Of a stretch of 15,772 nt of DNA, positions 1-8,600 are shown piece after piece (position 1 is the stretch's first letter; each line of letters opens with the position of its first letter). The position numbers were made by a program, and so were the translations under genes. This stretch comes from an uncultured Flavobacteriales bacterium. GTDB taxonomy: Bacteria; Bacteroidota; Bacteroidia; Flavobacteriales_E; Vicingaceae. Below the pieces are notes generated by a model. It ran no database searches. It saw only the letters and a list, made by a program, of their open reading frames with translations, and had not been told where the DNA came from. Location: NCBI GenBank assembly GCA_937925525.1, contig CALALS010000222.1, forward strand, positions 1 through 15,772. The letters are read 5' to 3'.

Positions 1-50
1 TGAATGAGTTTTTGTGCCTGTGCTTTAGCATTATCTGAAACTTTAATCAT
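1..50 (-). CDS. HesB/IscA-family iron-sulfur cluster carrier, N-terminus only (partial)
   Basis: The minus strand opens with ATG at 50 and reads MIKVSDNAKAQAQKLI before the window ends. This matches the usual N-terminus of A-type (HesB/IscA/ErpA) iron-sulfur carriers, which begin MIKVS-x-x-A and continue into a helix. Those proteins pass Fe-S clusters to apo-enzymes in the cytoplasm using three conserved cysteines near the C-terminus, which lie outside the window. The gene is divergent from thiL and has a good promoter 36 bp upstream of its start codon. Only 16 residues are visible, so the family call rests on N-terminal similarity alone. Confidence 0.6.
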   Translation of the reverse strand, partial: MIKVSDNAKAQAQKLI

Positions 51-85
51 CTTATTTTTATTTAGACAAAATCTAAATTATAGCG

Positions 86-116
86 CAAAAGTATCTAAAA
101 TCATTGTCTAATCCAA
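86..116 (-). promoter_or_regulatory. Bacteroidota-type promoter for the IscA-like gene
   Basis: On the minus strand a -7 box TACTTTTG (93 to 86) fits the TAnnTTTG consensus exactly. A TTG -33 element (116 to 114) lies 20 bp upstream. Transcription should start near 80, giving a leader of about 30 nt before the ATG at 50. Confidence 0.6.
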
Positions 117-154
117 GCCAATCGCTGATATATTAAACATTTGTCAGCAATGTT

Positions 155-162
155 TAGTTTTG
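155..162 (+). promoter_or_regulatory. Possible -7 promoter box of thiL
   Basis: TAGTTTTG matches TAnnTTTG and would give a leader of roughly 10-15 nt before the ATG at 180. The -33 element is poor: only TTA at 133-135 lies at a usable distance. Its position also argues against translation from the earlier TTG at 141, because the box would then lie inside the coding region. Confidence 0.35.
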
Positions 163-179
163 TAGTCAATTTAAAAATT

Positions 180-1202
180 ATGAGTTATACAGAATTATCA
201 AGCGTAGGCGAGTTTGGGCTAATTGAACACCTTACTAAAAACATTACTTTAAAACACAAAAGCAGTGTAAAAGGTGTAGGCGATGATGCAGCTGTAATTG
301 GTGAAGGAAAGTCAAAAACCATAATTACGACTGACTTACTTGTAGAGGGTATTCACTTTGATTTAATGTATAGCCCTTATAAACATTTGGGCTACAAAGC
401 CATTGCAGTTAACCTGTCTGATATTTATGCTATGAACGGAACGCCAAAGCAAGTAACTGTTTCGTTGGCTTTGTCTAATCATATTTCTGTGGAAGCACTT
501 AATGAGTTGTATGAAGGCATTTATACTGCTTGCGACAAATACAATGTAGATGTAATAGGTGGTGATACTACTTCTTCTCAATCAGGATTAATGATAAGCG
601 TCACGGCCATTGGCGAAGCTAATGAAGATGAAATAGTATATAGAAACGGAGCTAAGGTGAATGATTTAATTTGTGTAAGTGGTGATTTGGGAGGTGCATA
701 TATTGGTTTACAAATCTTAGAAAGGGAAAAGAAGTTATTTAAAGAAAATCCAAAAATTCAGCCTGATTTAGAAAACTATGAATACATAGTTGAAAGACAG
801 TTAAAACCCGAGCCTAGAAAAGATGTAGTTGATGAATTAAAAAAACTAGGTATTAAACCAACATCCATGATAGATATTTCTGATGGTCTTTCCAGCGAAA
901 TAATTCATATTGGAAAGCAATCAAGTGTAGGAATGAGAATAGTAGAAAACAAATTACCTATTGACCAACAAACTTTTTCTACGGCTGAACAATTAAATAT
1001 ACATCCCGCCACTTGCGCTTTAAATGGAGGAGAAGATTATGAGCTACTTTTTACTATTCCTGTTAATGATTTTGAAAAAATTAAAGGAAATAAGCTTTTC
1101 AGAGAAATTGGCTTTGTAACTGATGTAAAGGAAAAATATGAAATGCTAACTAATAGCGGAAGTTTCATAGAGTTAACAGCCCAAGGCTGGAAGTCGTTTT
1201 AA
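180..1202 (+). CDS. thiL: Thiamine-monophosphate kinase ThiL
   Basis: ThiL phosphorylates thiamine monophosphate with ATP to give thiamine pyrophosphate, the last step of cofactor synthesis, in the cytoplasm. The 340-residue product has the usual family length and the AIRS/PurM-like two-domain layout. Visible motifs are GVGDDAAV (32-39) and TTDLLVEGIHF (50-60) for Mg-ATP binding, GGDTT (127-131), DISDG (232-236) and NGGEDYELLF (282-291). No key motif is missing. I chose ATG 180 because family members start just before the ELSSVGEFGLI segment. The frame also opens 13 codons earlier at a TTG (141), but that would translate the putative promoter. It is a single gene, divergent from the iron-sulfur carrier, and 76 bp separate it from the next start codon. 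Confidence 0.95.
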   Translation: MSYTELSSVGEFGLIEHLTKNITLKHKSSVKGVGDDAAVIGEGKSKTIITTDLLVEGIHFDLMYSPYKHLGYKAIAVNLSDIYAMNGTPKQVTVSLALSNHISVEALNELYEGIYTACDKYNVDVIGGDTTSSQSGLMISVTAIGEANEDEIVYRNGAKVNDLICVSGDLGGAYIGLQILEREKKLFKENPKIQPDLENYEYIVERQLKPEPRKDVVDELKKLGIKPTSMIDISDGLSSEIIHIGKQSSVGMRIVENKLPIDQQTFSTAEQLNIHPATCALNGGEDYELLFTIPVNDFEKIKGNKLFREIGFVTDVKEKYEMLTNSGSFIELTAQGWKSF

Positions 1203-1210
1203 GAATCGAT

Positions 1211-1242
1211 TTGGACTGTAGCGTCAAAATTCCTTACTTTTG
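1211..1242 (+). promoter_or_regulatory. Bacteroidota-type promoter of the surface-protein operon
   Basis: TTG at 1211-1213, a 21 bp spacer and TACTTTTG at 1235-1242 match the TTG/TAnnTTTG pattern. Transcription should start near 1247-1250, about 30 nt before the ATG at 1279. No other such pair appears before the next two genes, so this promoter probably drives all three genes to 5605. Confidence 0.6.
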
Positions 1243-1278
1243 TGCCCTGCTTTTGAAAAACACTATACTACCAAAACT

Positions 1279-1614
1279 ATGAGAATCCATATTTTAATTT
1301 GCTTAGTAGCATTTTTTATGACTAGCTATAACAGCTATTCACAAGAAGTGTCAAAAGAGAGAACCACAACTTATACATTCGAAATCAATAAACTTAAGTT
1401 CCCTAGTCAGGAGCAAGGTATTGAAAACGATTTAAAATCTACTCCACACTTATTAGACTTAGACCTTGATGCATTGAATTATAAGCTCTATATAACTGTT
1501 AAAGAAGGCGCTGATTACGGCTATTTGAATTTAGAAAATGTAAAAAAAGCTGTTCTTCAAAATAATGCTGAAATAGTAAAATTCACTAAGGAAGTTAAAG
1601 CCGCTACAAAATGA
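1279..1614 (+). CDS. Small secreted protein of unknown function, coupled to the surface adhesin
   Basis: I do not recognise this 111-residue protein. It begins with a clear signal peptide (MRIHILICLVAFF, ending about SYSQ at residue 22), so it should be periplasmic or secreted. The mature part of about 89 residues has no cysteine. By eye it alternates strand, helix, strand, strand, helix, strand, with TYTFEIN as first strand and NLENVKKAVLQ as second helix. That resembles a small ferredoxin-like or HMA-like fold without the metal-binding CxxC; this is inference. Its stop overlaps the adhesin start (ATGA, 1611-1614), which suggests translational coupling. The frame extends upstream to TTG 1240, but that region overlaps the promoter, so ATG 1279 is preferred. 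A helper of adhesin folding or export is possible but unproven. Confidence 0.75.
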   Translation: MRIHILICLVAFFMTSYNSYSQEVSKERTTTYTFEINKLKFPSQEQGIENDLKSTPHLLDLDLDALNYKLYITVKEGADYGYLNLENVKKAVLQNNAEIVKFTKEVKAATK

Positions 1615-4586
1615 AAAACATCTCTTTAGTAATTGTTTTTTTAATCCCATTTATTTCTATTTCCCAGTCAGATAATTGCGCAAGCGCAGTTAGTATAACT
1701 CCTAGTTTTACTGTATGTAATTATCAAGTAGGAACCTCAACTAATGCTACCCAATCAATACCCACATGTTCAGCAGGCGGGTTTGCTGATGATGATGTTT
1801 GGTATTCATTTGTTGCGAATAGCGCCAGCACTACCATAAAAGTAGATCCTTCTGTTGGATACGACCCAGTTGTTCAGCTATTTTCCGGTAATTGTGGCTC
1901 TTTGACGTCAATTCAATGTCAAGATTTGAATGGTTTAAATGGTGATGAAAATTTAACGGTAACTACCTTAGTGCCCGGAAACACTTATTTTATAAGAGTT
2001 TATCATTATGGTATTGGTTCCGGCACCGGTACTTTTAATATTTGTGTAAAAGGTTTAGCACCTCCCAACAACAACACTCCGTGTAATGCCTACAACTTGC
2101 CTTCAGTAACCCCTTCCTGTGATTTTCAAACTTATACCAATTTAGGTTCAGCCGGATCATCTGTTCCAACACCATCCGGTTGTGGTGGTTCTTCTCCTTT
2201 TCAAGGAGGATATGCCGGTGGCGATGTTTGGTTTTCTGTTGTAGTACCTCCTAGTGGTCAACTTGATATTCATACTTTGGGTATAGATTTTTCTGATGGT
2301 GCAATGGCTTTATATTCGGGTCCATGTTCATCACCCGTTTTAGTTGAGTGTGACGATGATGGAGACCCGGGAGACGGAATTTTAATGCCACATATATATC
2401 GAACAGGACTGACACCGGGTACTACGATGTATATTAGAGTTTGGGAATATGGAAACAACAACAATGGAAAATTTGGTATATGTGTTTCTACACCTGATAA
2501 TGATAACTGTGCAAATGCTCAATTAATTTGTGATTTGAATGGTTATGGTGGCATTACCAGTAGTGCATACACTATTGATCAGCCAAGCAACATGTGTGGA
2601 ATAGGTAATCCATCGTCACCTAATCCAGGATGCGTTTTTGGTACCGGTTATACCGGAACTTCTCCTGTTCAAATAGATAATAATAGTTGGTTAGCTTTTG
2701 TGGCTGATTCATCTATTGCTCAGTTATTTGTTCAAGTAAACGCATGTTCAAATGGTAACGGAATGCAAATGCAAATTTTCAGTGGCACCAATTGCACCAA
2801 TTTTACTGCGGTTTCTAACTTTTTAGAAACAACAACTTCCCAAACAGTGACTGCTACAGGTTTAATTAAAGGTAATTTGTATTATATTGTTGTTGATGGT
2901 TTTGCCGGAGACATCTGTTCATATACAATAACTGCTACAAGCGGAATTGATATTGTTAGAATCAATCCTGCCAATATTGATATCTGTATAGGTCAATCAA
3001 CCAACTTAAGCGCAATAGTTAGCGGTAGTGGTAGTTATTCTTACAACTGGTCTTCCACTCCTGCAGGGTTTACTTCAACATCACAAAATGTTTCGGTATC
3101 ACCAACTCAAAATACACTTTACACAGTTCAGGTTACGGGAAAATGTGGTAAAGTAACTACAGCAAATGCTTACGTTGGAGTTCATCCGTATCCTACGGTA
3201 GCTATTACTGCCTCAGACACATCAGTCTGTGAGGGTGTTAGCATTAGTTTAAATGGAAATCCTTCTGGGGGAACAAGCCCTTATTCTCACAGTTGGAATG
3301 GAAACGGAGCGGGAAGTTTAAACAACACTAATATAGTAAACCCAAACTTTAATAATAATTCCGCAGGAAGCTATAAATTAGTTTATCAAGTGACTGATAC
3401 CATTGGCTGCTCTGTTTCTGACTCCATAAATCTTACCGTTAACCCTACGCCAGTAGCAGGAATAAGTGGAGATGATACCATTTGTAGTGGTGAAACAATA
3501 ACCCTTCAAGGAAGCGGAGGAGGAAATTATTTATGGAGTAACTCTGCAACCACAGATAGTATAAGTGTTTCTCCAAGCTCTAATTCAAATTATAGTGTTA
3601 TTGTTTCTAATAACTTCAATTGTTCTGATACTGCTTTTCACACGGTTATAGTTAATCCAACTCCAAACATTACTATATCCGGGCTAGATTCTATATGTAA
3701 TGGTGATAGTACAACTTTAAGCTCATCGGGAGCTAATACCTACTTATGGAATACCAGCGCTACTTCAACTAGTATTACCGTTTCACCACCTAGTAATACC
3801 AATTATACTGTTGTAGGAACTGACAATAATGGATGTATGGATTCTGCAAGTTTTAATGTAACTGTATTGCCAAACCCGGATGTTACGATTAGCGGGTTAG
3901 ATAGCATCTGTATTGGAGAGTCTTTAACTCTATCAGCAAGCGGAGCACAAAATTACGCTTGGAACACCGGAAGTAATAGCTCTAGTATTTCTATTTCTCC
4001 TTTAAGTTCAACAAATTATTCCGTAATAGGACTTGCAGGAAAATGTTCTGATACAGCTTACCATTCTGTATTTGTAAAACCTCTTCCATTTATTGATGCA
4101 AAAAATGATACCACCATTTACTTAGGACAATCTAAAAAACTTGTCGCACTTGGAAGTAACAATTATACATGGTTTCCGCCTTATGGTTTATCTTGTAAAG
4201 ATTGTGCCGAACCAATTGCAACTCCCGAACAAACTACTACTTACTGTGTAAGAACAACTGTAAACGGCTGTAGCGATACTGCTTGTGTTACTATTACTGT
4301 TGATGAAAGCTGTGGTGAAGTATTTGTACCAACTGCCTTTTCTCCCAATGGAGATTTAAATAATGACTGTATTAAAGCTTATGGAAACTGCCTTGAAACA
4401 ATTTTATTGCGAATTTACTCAAGGTGGGGAGAGCTGTTGTTTGAAACAGAAGATGTAGATGCTTGTTGGGACGGAACCTTTAAAGGAAAACCATTAAATA
4501 CCGGTGTTTACACTTACACTGCTGCAGGGACTTTAGCAAATGGAGAAGAGTTTAGTATGAAAGGTAACTTTTCATTATTTAGATAG
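1611..4586 (+). CDS. Multidomain surface protein with Ig-like repeats and T9SS type B (CHU_C) sorting domain
   Basis: A 991-residue cell-surface or secreted protein. Residues 1-19 form a signal peptide for Sec export. Three related beta-rich modules follow at about 21-147, 155-293 and 297-443. They share patterns such as DDVWYSFVA, LFSGNC and LVPGNTYFIRV and resemble PPC-like (bacterial pre-peptidase) domains. Ig/PKD-like modules occupy about 447-525, 526-610, 611-822 (three near-identical-length repeats) and 823-898; the last has the GLSC-x2-C pattern often seen just before the sorting domain. Residues 903-991 are a gliding-motility-associated C-terminal domain: VPTAFSPNGDLNNDC, RIYSRWGELLFET, CWDGTFKGKPLNTGVYTY, then KGNFSLFR at the end. 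This domain directs transport by the T9SS, as in SprB-type adhesins. No enzymatic domain is visible, so adhesion or a structural role is inferred. The gene overlaps its upstream neighbour and is followed after 2 bp by its likely PorP-type partner. Confidence 0.9.
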   Translation: MKNISLVIVFLIPFISISQSDNCASAVSITPSFTVCNYQVGTSTNATQSIPTCSAGGFADDDVWYSFVANSASTTIKVDPSVGYDPVVQLFSGNCGSLTSIQCQDLNGLNGDENLTVTTLVPGNTYFIRVYHYGIGSGTGTFNICVKGLAPPNNNTPCNAYNLPSVTPSCDFQTYTNLGSAGSSVPTPSGCGGSSPFQGGYAGGDVWFSVVVPPSGQLDIHTLGIDFSDGAMALYSGPCSSPVLVECDDDGDPGDGILMPHIYRTGLTPGTTMYIRVWEYGNNNNGKFGICVSTPDNDNCANAQLICDLNGYGGITSSAYTIDQPSNMCGIGNPSSPNPGCVFGTGYTGTSPVQIDNNSWLAFVADSSIAQLFVQVNACSNGNGMQMQIFSGTNCTNFTAVSNFLETTTSQTVTATGLIKGNLYYIVVDGFAGDICSYTITATSGIDIVRINPANIDICIGQSTNLSAIVSGSGSYSYNWSSTPAGFTSTSQNVSVSPTQNTLYTVQVTGKCGKVTTANAYVGVHPYPTVAITASDTSVCEGVSISLNGNPSGGTSPYSHSWNGNGAGSLNNTNIVNPNFNNNSAGSYKLVYQVTDTIGCSVSDSINLTVNPTPVAGISGDDTICSGETITLQGSGGGNYLWSNSATTDSISVSPSSNSNYSVIVSNNFNCSDTAFHTVIVNPTPNITISGLDSICNGDSTTLSSSGANTYLWNTSATSTSITVSPPSNTNYTVVGTDNNGCMDSASFNVTVLPNPDVTISGLDSICIGESLTLSASGAQNYAWNTGSNSSSISISPLSSTNYSVIGLAGKCSDTAYHSVFVKPLPFIDAKNDTTIYLGQSKKLVALGSNNYTWFPPYGLSCKDCAEPIATPEQTTTYCVRTTVNGCSDTACVTITVDESCGEVFVPTAFSPNGDLNNDCIKAYGNCLETILLRIYSRWGELLFETEDVDACWDGTFKGKPLNTGVYTYTAAGTLANGEEFSMKGNFSLFR
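3441..4076 (+). repeat. Three tandem Ig-like repeats of about 71 codons within the adhesin gene
   Basis: Residues 611-681, 682-752 and 753-822 align without large gaps. Each starts NPTP or LPNP and has DTIC/DSIC followed by an acidic residue, then LW or AW, S-x-S-x-SP and a NY-S/T-V segment. The DNA has diverged, so this is an old protein-level duplication rather than a recent DNA repeat. Confidence 0.8.
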
Positions 4587-4588
4587 AA

Positions 4589-5605
4589 ATGAAAAAAATA
4601 AGTTTAATTATTCCCTTATTAATTTGTAGTCTTTTTTTAAAGGCCCAGGACATTCATTTTGCACAACTTTATGCTACACCATTAACTATAAACCCTGCTC
4701 AAACCGGAGCAGAAAATAAGTACAGAGCTATTTTGAATTACAGAAATCAATGGGCTAGTGTTACTACTCCATACTTGAGTATGATGGCCAGCTTTGATAT
4801 GAATTTTAAAAAGGCTAGAAGTAAAAAAGCTTTTTGGGCAGCAGGTATTTTTGCTTACAATGATAAAGCCGGAGATTCACAAATGAGTTTATCTCAAATA
4901 AATGGAAGTGTTGCCTACCACATTCCTTTAGATGATAATAACTTGCTTGGAGTTGGGCTTCAGGGAGGCTATTTTCAAAGAAGCGCCAATACATCATCAT
5001 TAACCTGGGGAAATCAATTTGATGGATATCAACATAATGCTGCTATTTCATCAAATGAAAATTTTGGAGATGGAAAAATGGCTATTGGCAAAGCTGATTT
5101 AAGTGCAGGTATTTTTCATCAGTTTATTAATGAAGGAGAAACTTTTTCTTCAATTTCAACTGGTTTGGCTGTTCATCACTTAAACAGTCCGACATACGAT
5201 TATTCAAATATTGTGAAAGATAAGCTATACTATCGTTGGGCGTTTCACTCAACAGCTGCCATTAATGCAAGTGACAATATTGTTGTAAACCCAAGTGCAT
5301 TGTACTACAGACAAGGTAAATTACAAGAAATTTATTTTGGAACTAACATGATGTATTACCTGGAAAAAGCTACCAAAACCAATTATAAAGGGAATACTGC
5401 AATAGGTGTTGGGGCTTATTATAGGTGGAATGATGCAGTAGTTGGCTCATTGCATTTAGATTATCAAAGTTTTTTACTTGGATTTAGTTATGACTTTAAT
5501 ATTTCTACTTTAAAAAGTGCCTCTAATTACAAAGGTGGCTTTGAAGTATCCCTTATTTACAGAATGAAAGAAGCTAGTTCTTTTTCTGCTCCCCAATTAC
5601 ATTAA
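4589..5605 (+). CDS. PorP/SprF-family type IX secretion outer-membrane protein
   Basis: A 338-residue protein with a signal peptide (residues 1-19, cleaved before QDIHFAQ). The mature N-terminus QDIHFAQLYATPLTINPA, then NYRNQW, is the signature of the PorP/SprF family. The rest alternates short amphipathic strands with aromatic ends, as expected for an outer-membrane beta-barrel. PorP in Porphyromonas and SprF in Flavobacterium are needed for secretion or surface attachment of T9SS cargo, and paralogues usually sit directly after one large CHU_C protein. That is the arrangement here: its ATG lies 2 bp after the adhesin stop. I infer it is a cargo-specific partner of that adhesin rather than the core PorP, because no core T9SS genes are nearby. 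Its stop lies 7 bp from the stop of the convergent RND gene. Confidence 0.9.
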   Translation: MKKISLIIPLLICSLFLKAQDIHFAQLYATPLTINPAQTGAENKYRAILNYRNQWASVTTPYLSMMASFDMNFKKARSKKAFWAAGIFAYNDKAGDSQMSLSQINGSVAYHIPLDDNNLLGVGLQGGYFQRSANTSSLTWGNQFDGYQHNAAISSNENFGDGKMAIGKADLSAGIFHQFINEGETFSSISTGLAVHHLNSPTYDYSNIVKDKLYYRWAFHSTAAINASDNIVVNPSALYYRQGKLQEIYFGTNMMYYLEKATKTNYKGNTAIGVGAYYRWNDAVVGSLHLDYQSFLLGFSYDFNISTLKSASNYKGGFEVSLIYRMKEASSFSAPQLH

Positions 5606-5612
5606 TTCTATT

Positions 5613-8600
5613 CTAATAATTCCAAGGTTCTTTAATCACATTTGTTCTTAAAAAGAAGTTAGATAACGATATTTTTAATCGCTTGAATAAGTAATACATT
5701 ATCGGGACAATTACTAACGTCAAAAATGTAGTAAATGTTAATCCAAAAATAATTGTCCATGACATTGGGCCCCAGAATATCACATTATCTCCACCAATAT
5801 ATACTTGAGGGTCAAGGTCTGAAATTAATGTAAAAAAGTTAATGTTCATACCCACAGCTAATGGTAATAAACCAAGTATAGTGGTGATAGCGGTTAATAA
5901 AACCGGTCTTAGTCTTCTTTTACCCCCTTTAATAATGGCATCTTTGATATCGTCAATTGAAAGACGCTCATTTTCACCCATATTTTTCTTCTTTCTATCT
6001 TGAATAAGGTTTATAAAATCTATTAATACAATTGCATTATTTACCACAATTCCTGCCAATGAAATTAAACCAATCATGGTCATAATGATAATGAAATCCA
6101 TTCTGAAAATTACCAAACCTAAAAATACTCCTATCAAACTTAATATTACCGTAAGTAGTATAATAGCCGGTGTAGAAATACTGATAAATTGAGCAACAAT
6201 AATCAGTAGAATAAGAAAAACGGCTATCATAAGAGCTGTACTTAAAAAAGCCATTTCTTTTTCCTGCTCTTCTTGCTGGCCGGTAAACTTTATATTAATG
6301 TCTTCCGGTGACTCATAATTATCAAGATTTGTTTTAATTTTTTCAACTATTTCATTGGCATTATACCCGTCTATTACATTAGAGAAAATGGTAATTACCC
6401 TTTTTAGGTTTTTCCTTTTTACCGCACTAAATGTTGTGGATTTTGAACTGTTTGCCACTGATGAAATAGGTACTTGATAAATTCGACCATCTGATTGGCT
6501 TCTAAATGTAATTCTTTGGTTCATCAGAGAACTTTCATCATATCGTTGTTCATCATTAAATCTCAGAACAATATCATAATCGTCCTCTCCATCTTTGTAA
6601 GTAGAAACATCCTTTCCAAATAAAGCTGTTCTAATGTTACTACCTATCATTCCTGAAGATATTCCTAAGCGTCTTGCTTTAGCCCTATCAATGGTAATAG
6701 GCATTTCCGGTTTTCCTGACTGAATATCAATTTTCAACTCCTCAATTCCTGCAATTGCTTTATCATTAATAAACTTTTTGAGTTCTTCTGCTTCTTCCAT
6801 TAATTTAAAATAGTCGTCTCCACTTAACTCAATATTAATTGGTTTAGGTTGTGGAGGGCCTGCCGGGTCTTTGTCCACCGTAATTTGCACTCCGGGAATT
6901 CCCGCTTCTTTTAGGTTTTTCCTGATATCTTTCATTACCTTACTAGTAAGCACTCCTTTTCTATCTTGGAATTTCACAAACGCCACCATAATTCTAGCTT
7001 TCTCAGGTGTTGCACCCATAGAAACGCCTTCCATTGGGTCACTAGCTCCTTCTCCTACCTGGGCAATAACAGATTGTACTAAATAGTTTTCTCCATTCTT
7101 ATCTAAATACTTTTCCTTATTGATTGTTTCATAAACTATTTCTTCTGCCCGCTTGGTAATTTGGTTTGTTTCGTGAATATCTGTTCCTATTGGCATTTCA
7201 ATAAATACGTTCACATAATTGGGCATATTGATTGGGAAAAACTCAACTTTTGGAGGAAATAATCCCATCAAAATGAATGAAAAAATTAGTAATCCGATTG
7301 TTCCAAAAAAGAAACCAAGTGGTCTTTTTTTATGAAGCGCATAAGTAAGTATTCTTTCGTAAGAATCTTCCAGTTTAGGTAATAGTTTTTCTTGAAACCA
7401 AACTGTAGCCGGTGAAAACAAGAAATAATTAATCAATATAATTATGCCCGCTATGATTAAAAAATTACCGAAGCCATGAGCGCCAACTAAATGCATAAAT
7501 AATCCAAACACTACAAAAGCAGCAAAAATGACAAGCAGTTTTTTACGTTTCATTCTGGTTTCTTTAACCTTCATAAATACCGCTGTAAGTACCGGATTGA
7601 TAACCAAGGCAACGAAAAGTGAAGAGCCTAAAACTATCATCAGAGTGATAGGTAAATATTTCATAAACTCACCCATTAATCCCGGCCAAAGTGCAAGTGG
7701 CACAAATGCTGCCAAGGTGGTTGCGGTTGAGGCGATAATTGGCCAAGCCACTTCACCCACTCCTTTTATTGCCGCATCTATTGAATTATAGCCTTCATCC
7801 ATTAAGCGATATATATTTTCTACCACCACAATTCCATTATCAACCAACATTCCTAAGGCTAAAATGAGAGAAAATAACACCATCATATTTAAGGTAACAC
7901 CGAATGCTCCCAGTACCATAAAAGCCAAAAACATGCTTATTGGAATTGCTATACCTACAAAAAGAGCATTTCTTAAACCTAAAAAGAATAAAAGAACAAG
8001 TATTACTAACAGCATTCCGAAAATGATACTGTTCTCCAATTCATCAACTTGTGTTCTGGTTTGGTCGGATTGGTCTCCGGTAATTTTAATAACCAAATTA
8101 GCGGGTAAAACTTCTTGTTTTGCTTCTTCAATAATCTTATTAATTTCATCTGAAGCATCAAGAAGGTTTTCGCCTGCTCGCTTCATAATATCCAGCATTA
8201 CAACCGGCTTTCCACTTTGTCTGGCAAAGCTTTTCGGGTCTTCTCCTTCAAAGCGAACCTCAGCAATATCTTTTAAATAAACTAACTCTTGCTTTTCACT
8301 TTTTACCACTAAATTTTCTAATTCTTCAACACTTGTAAACTCTCCTATTACTCTCACGTTTCTGTTATACCCGTCTATTAACAAATCTCCACCTGATGTA
8401 GTAATATTTTCTGAACGAATAGCATTTTCTATGTCTTGAAAGCTGATTTCAGTTGACTCCATTTTATGCAGGTCTATCAAAACTTTCATTTCTCTTTCGG
8501 GAATTCCTCTTATATCTACTTTAGAAATTTGAGGCAAGTCTTCAATTTTATCTTCTAAAATTTCTGCATACTCTTTTAACTGTTTCATGGTGTAATCTCC

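Noticed and set aside
141..179. TTG start adding 13 residues to ThiL
   Set aside because: It overlaps the putative -7 box, and ThiL homologues start at the later ATG.
3441..4076. Regular repeats considered as a CRISPR or DNA tandem array
   Set aside because: The period is about 213 bp, the DNA is diverged and the repeats are in frame inside an Ig-like coding region.
5606..5660. Possible bidirectional terminator between porP-like and RND genes
   Set aside because: I found no stem with adequate GC pairing followed by a T-run on either strand.
7864..8280. 138-codon open frame on the plus strand, opposite the RND pump gene
   Set aside because: It lies wholly antisense to a strongly conserved pump gene, has no promoter and no recognisable domain. 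Long antisense frames are common opposite AT-rich membrane-protein genes.
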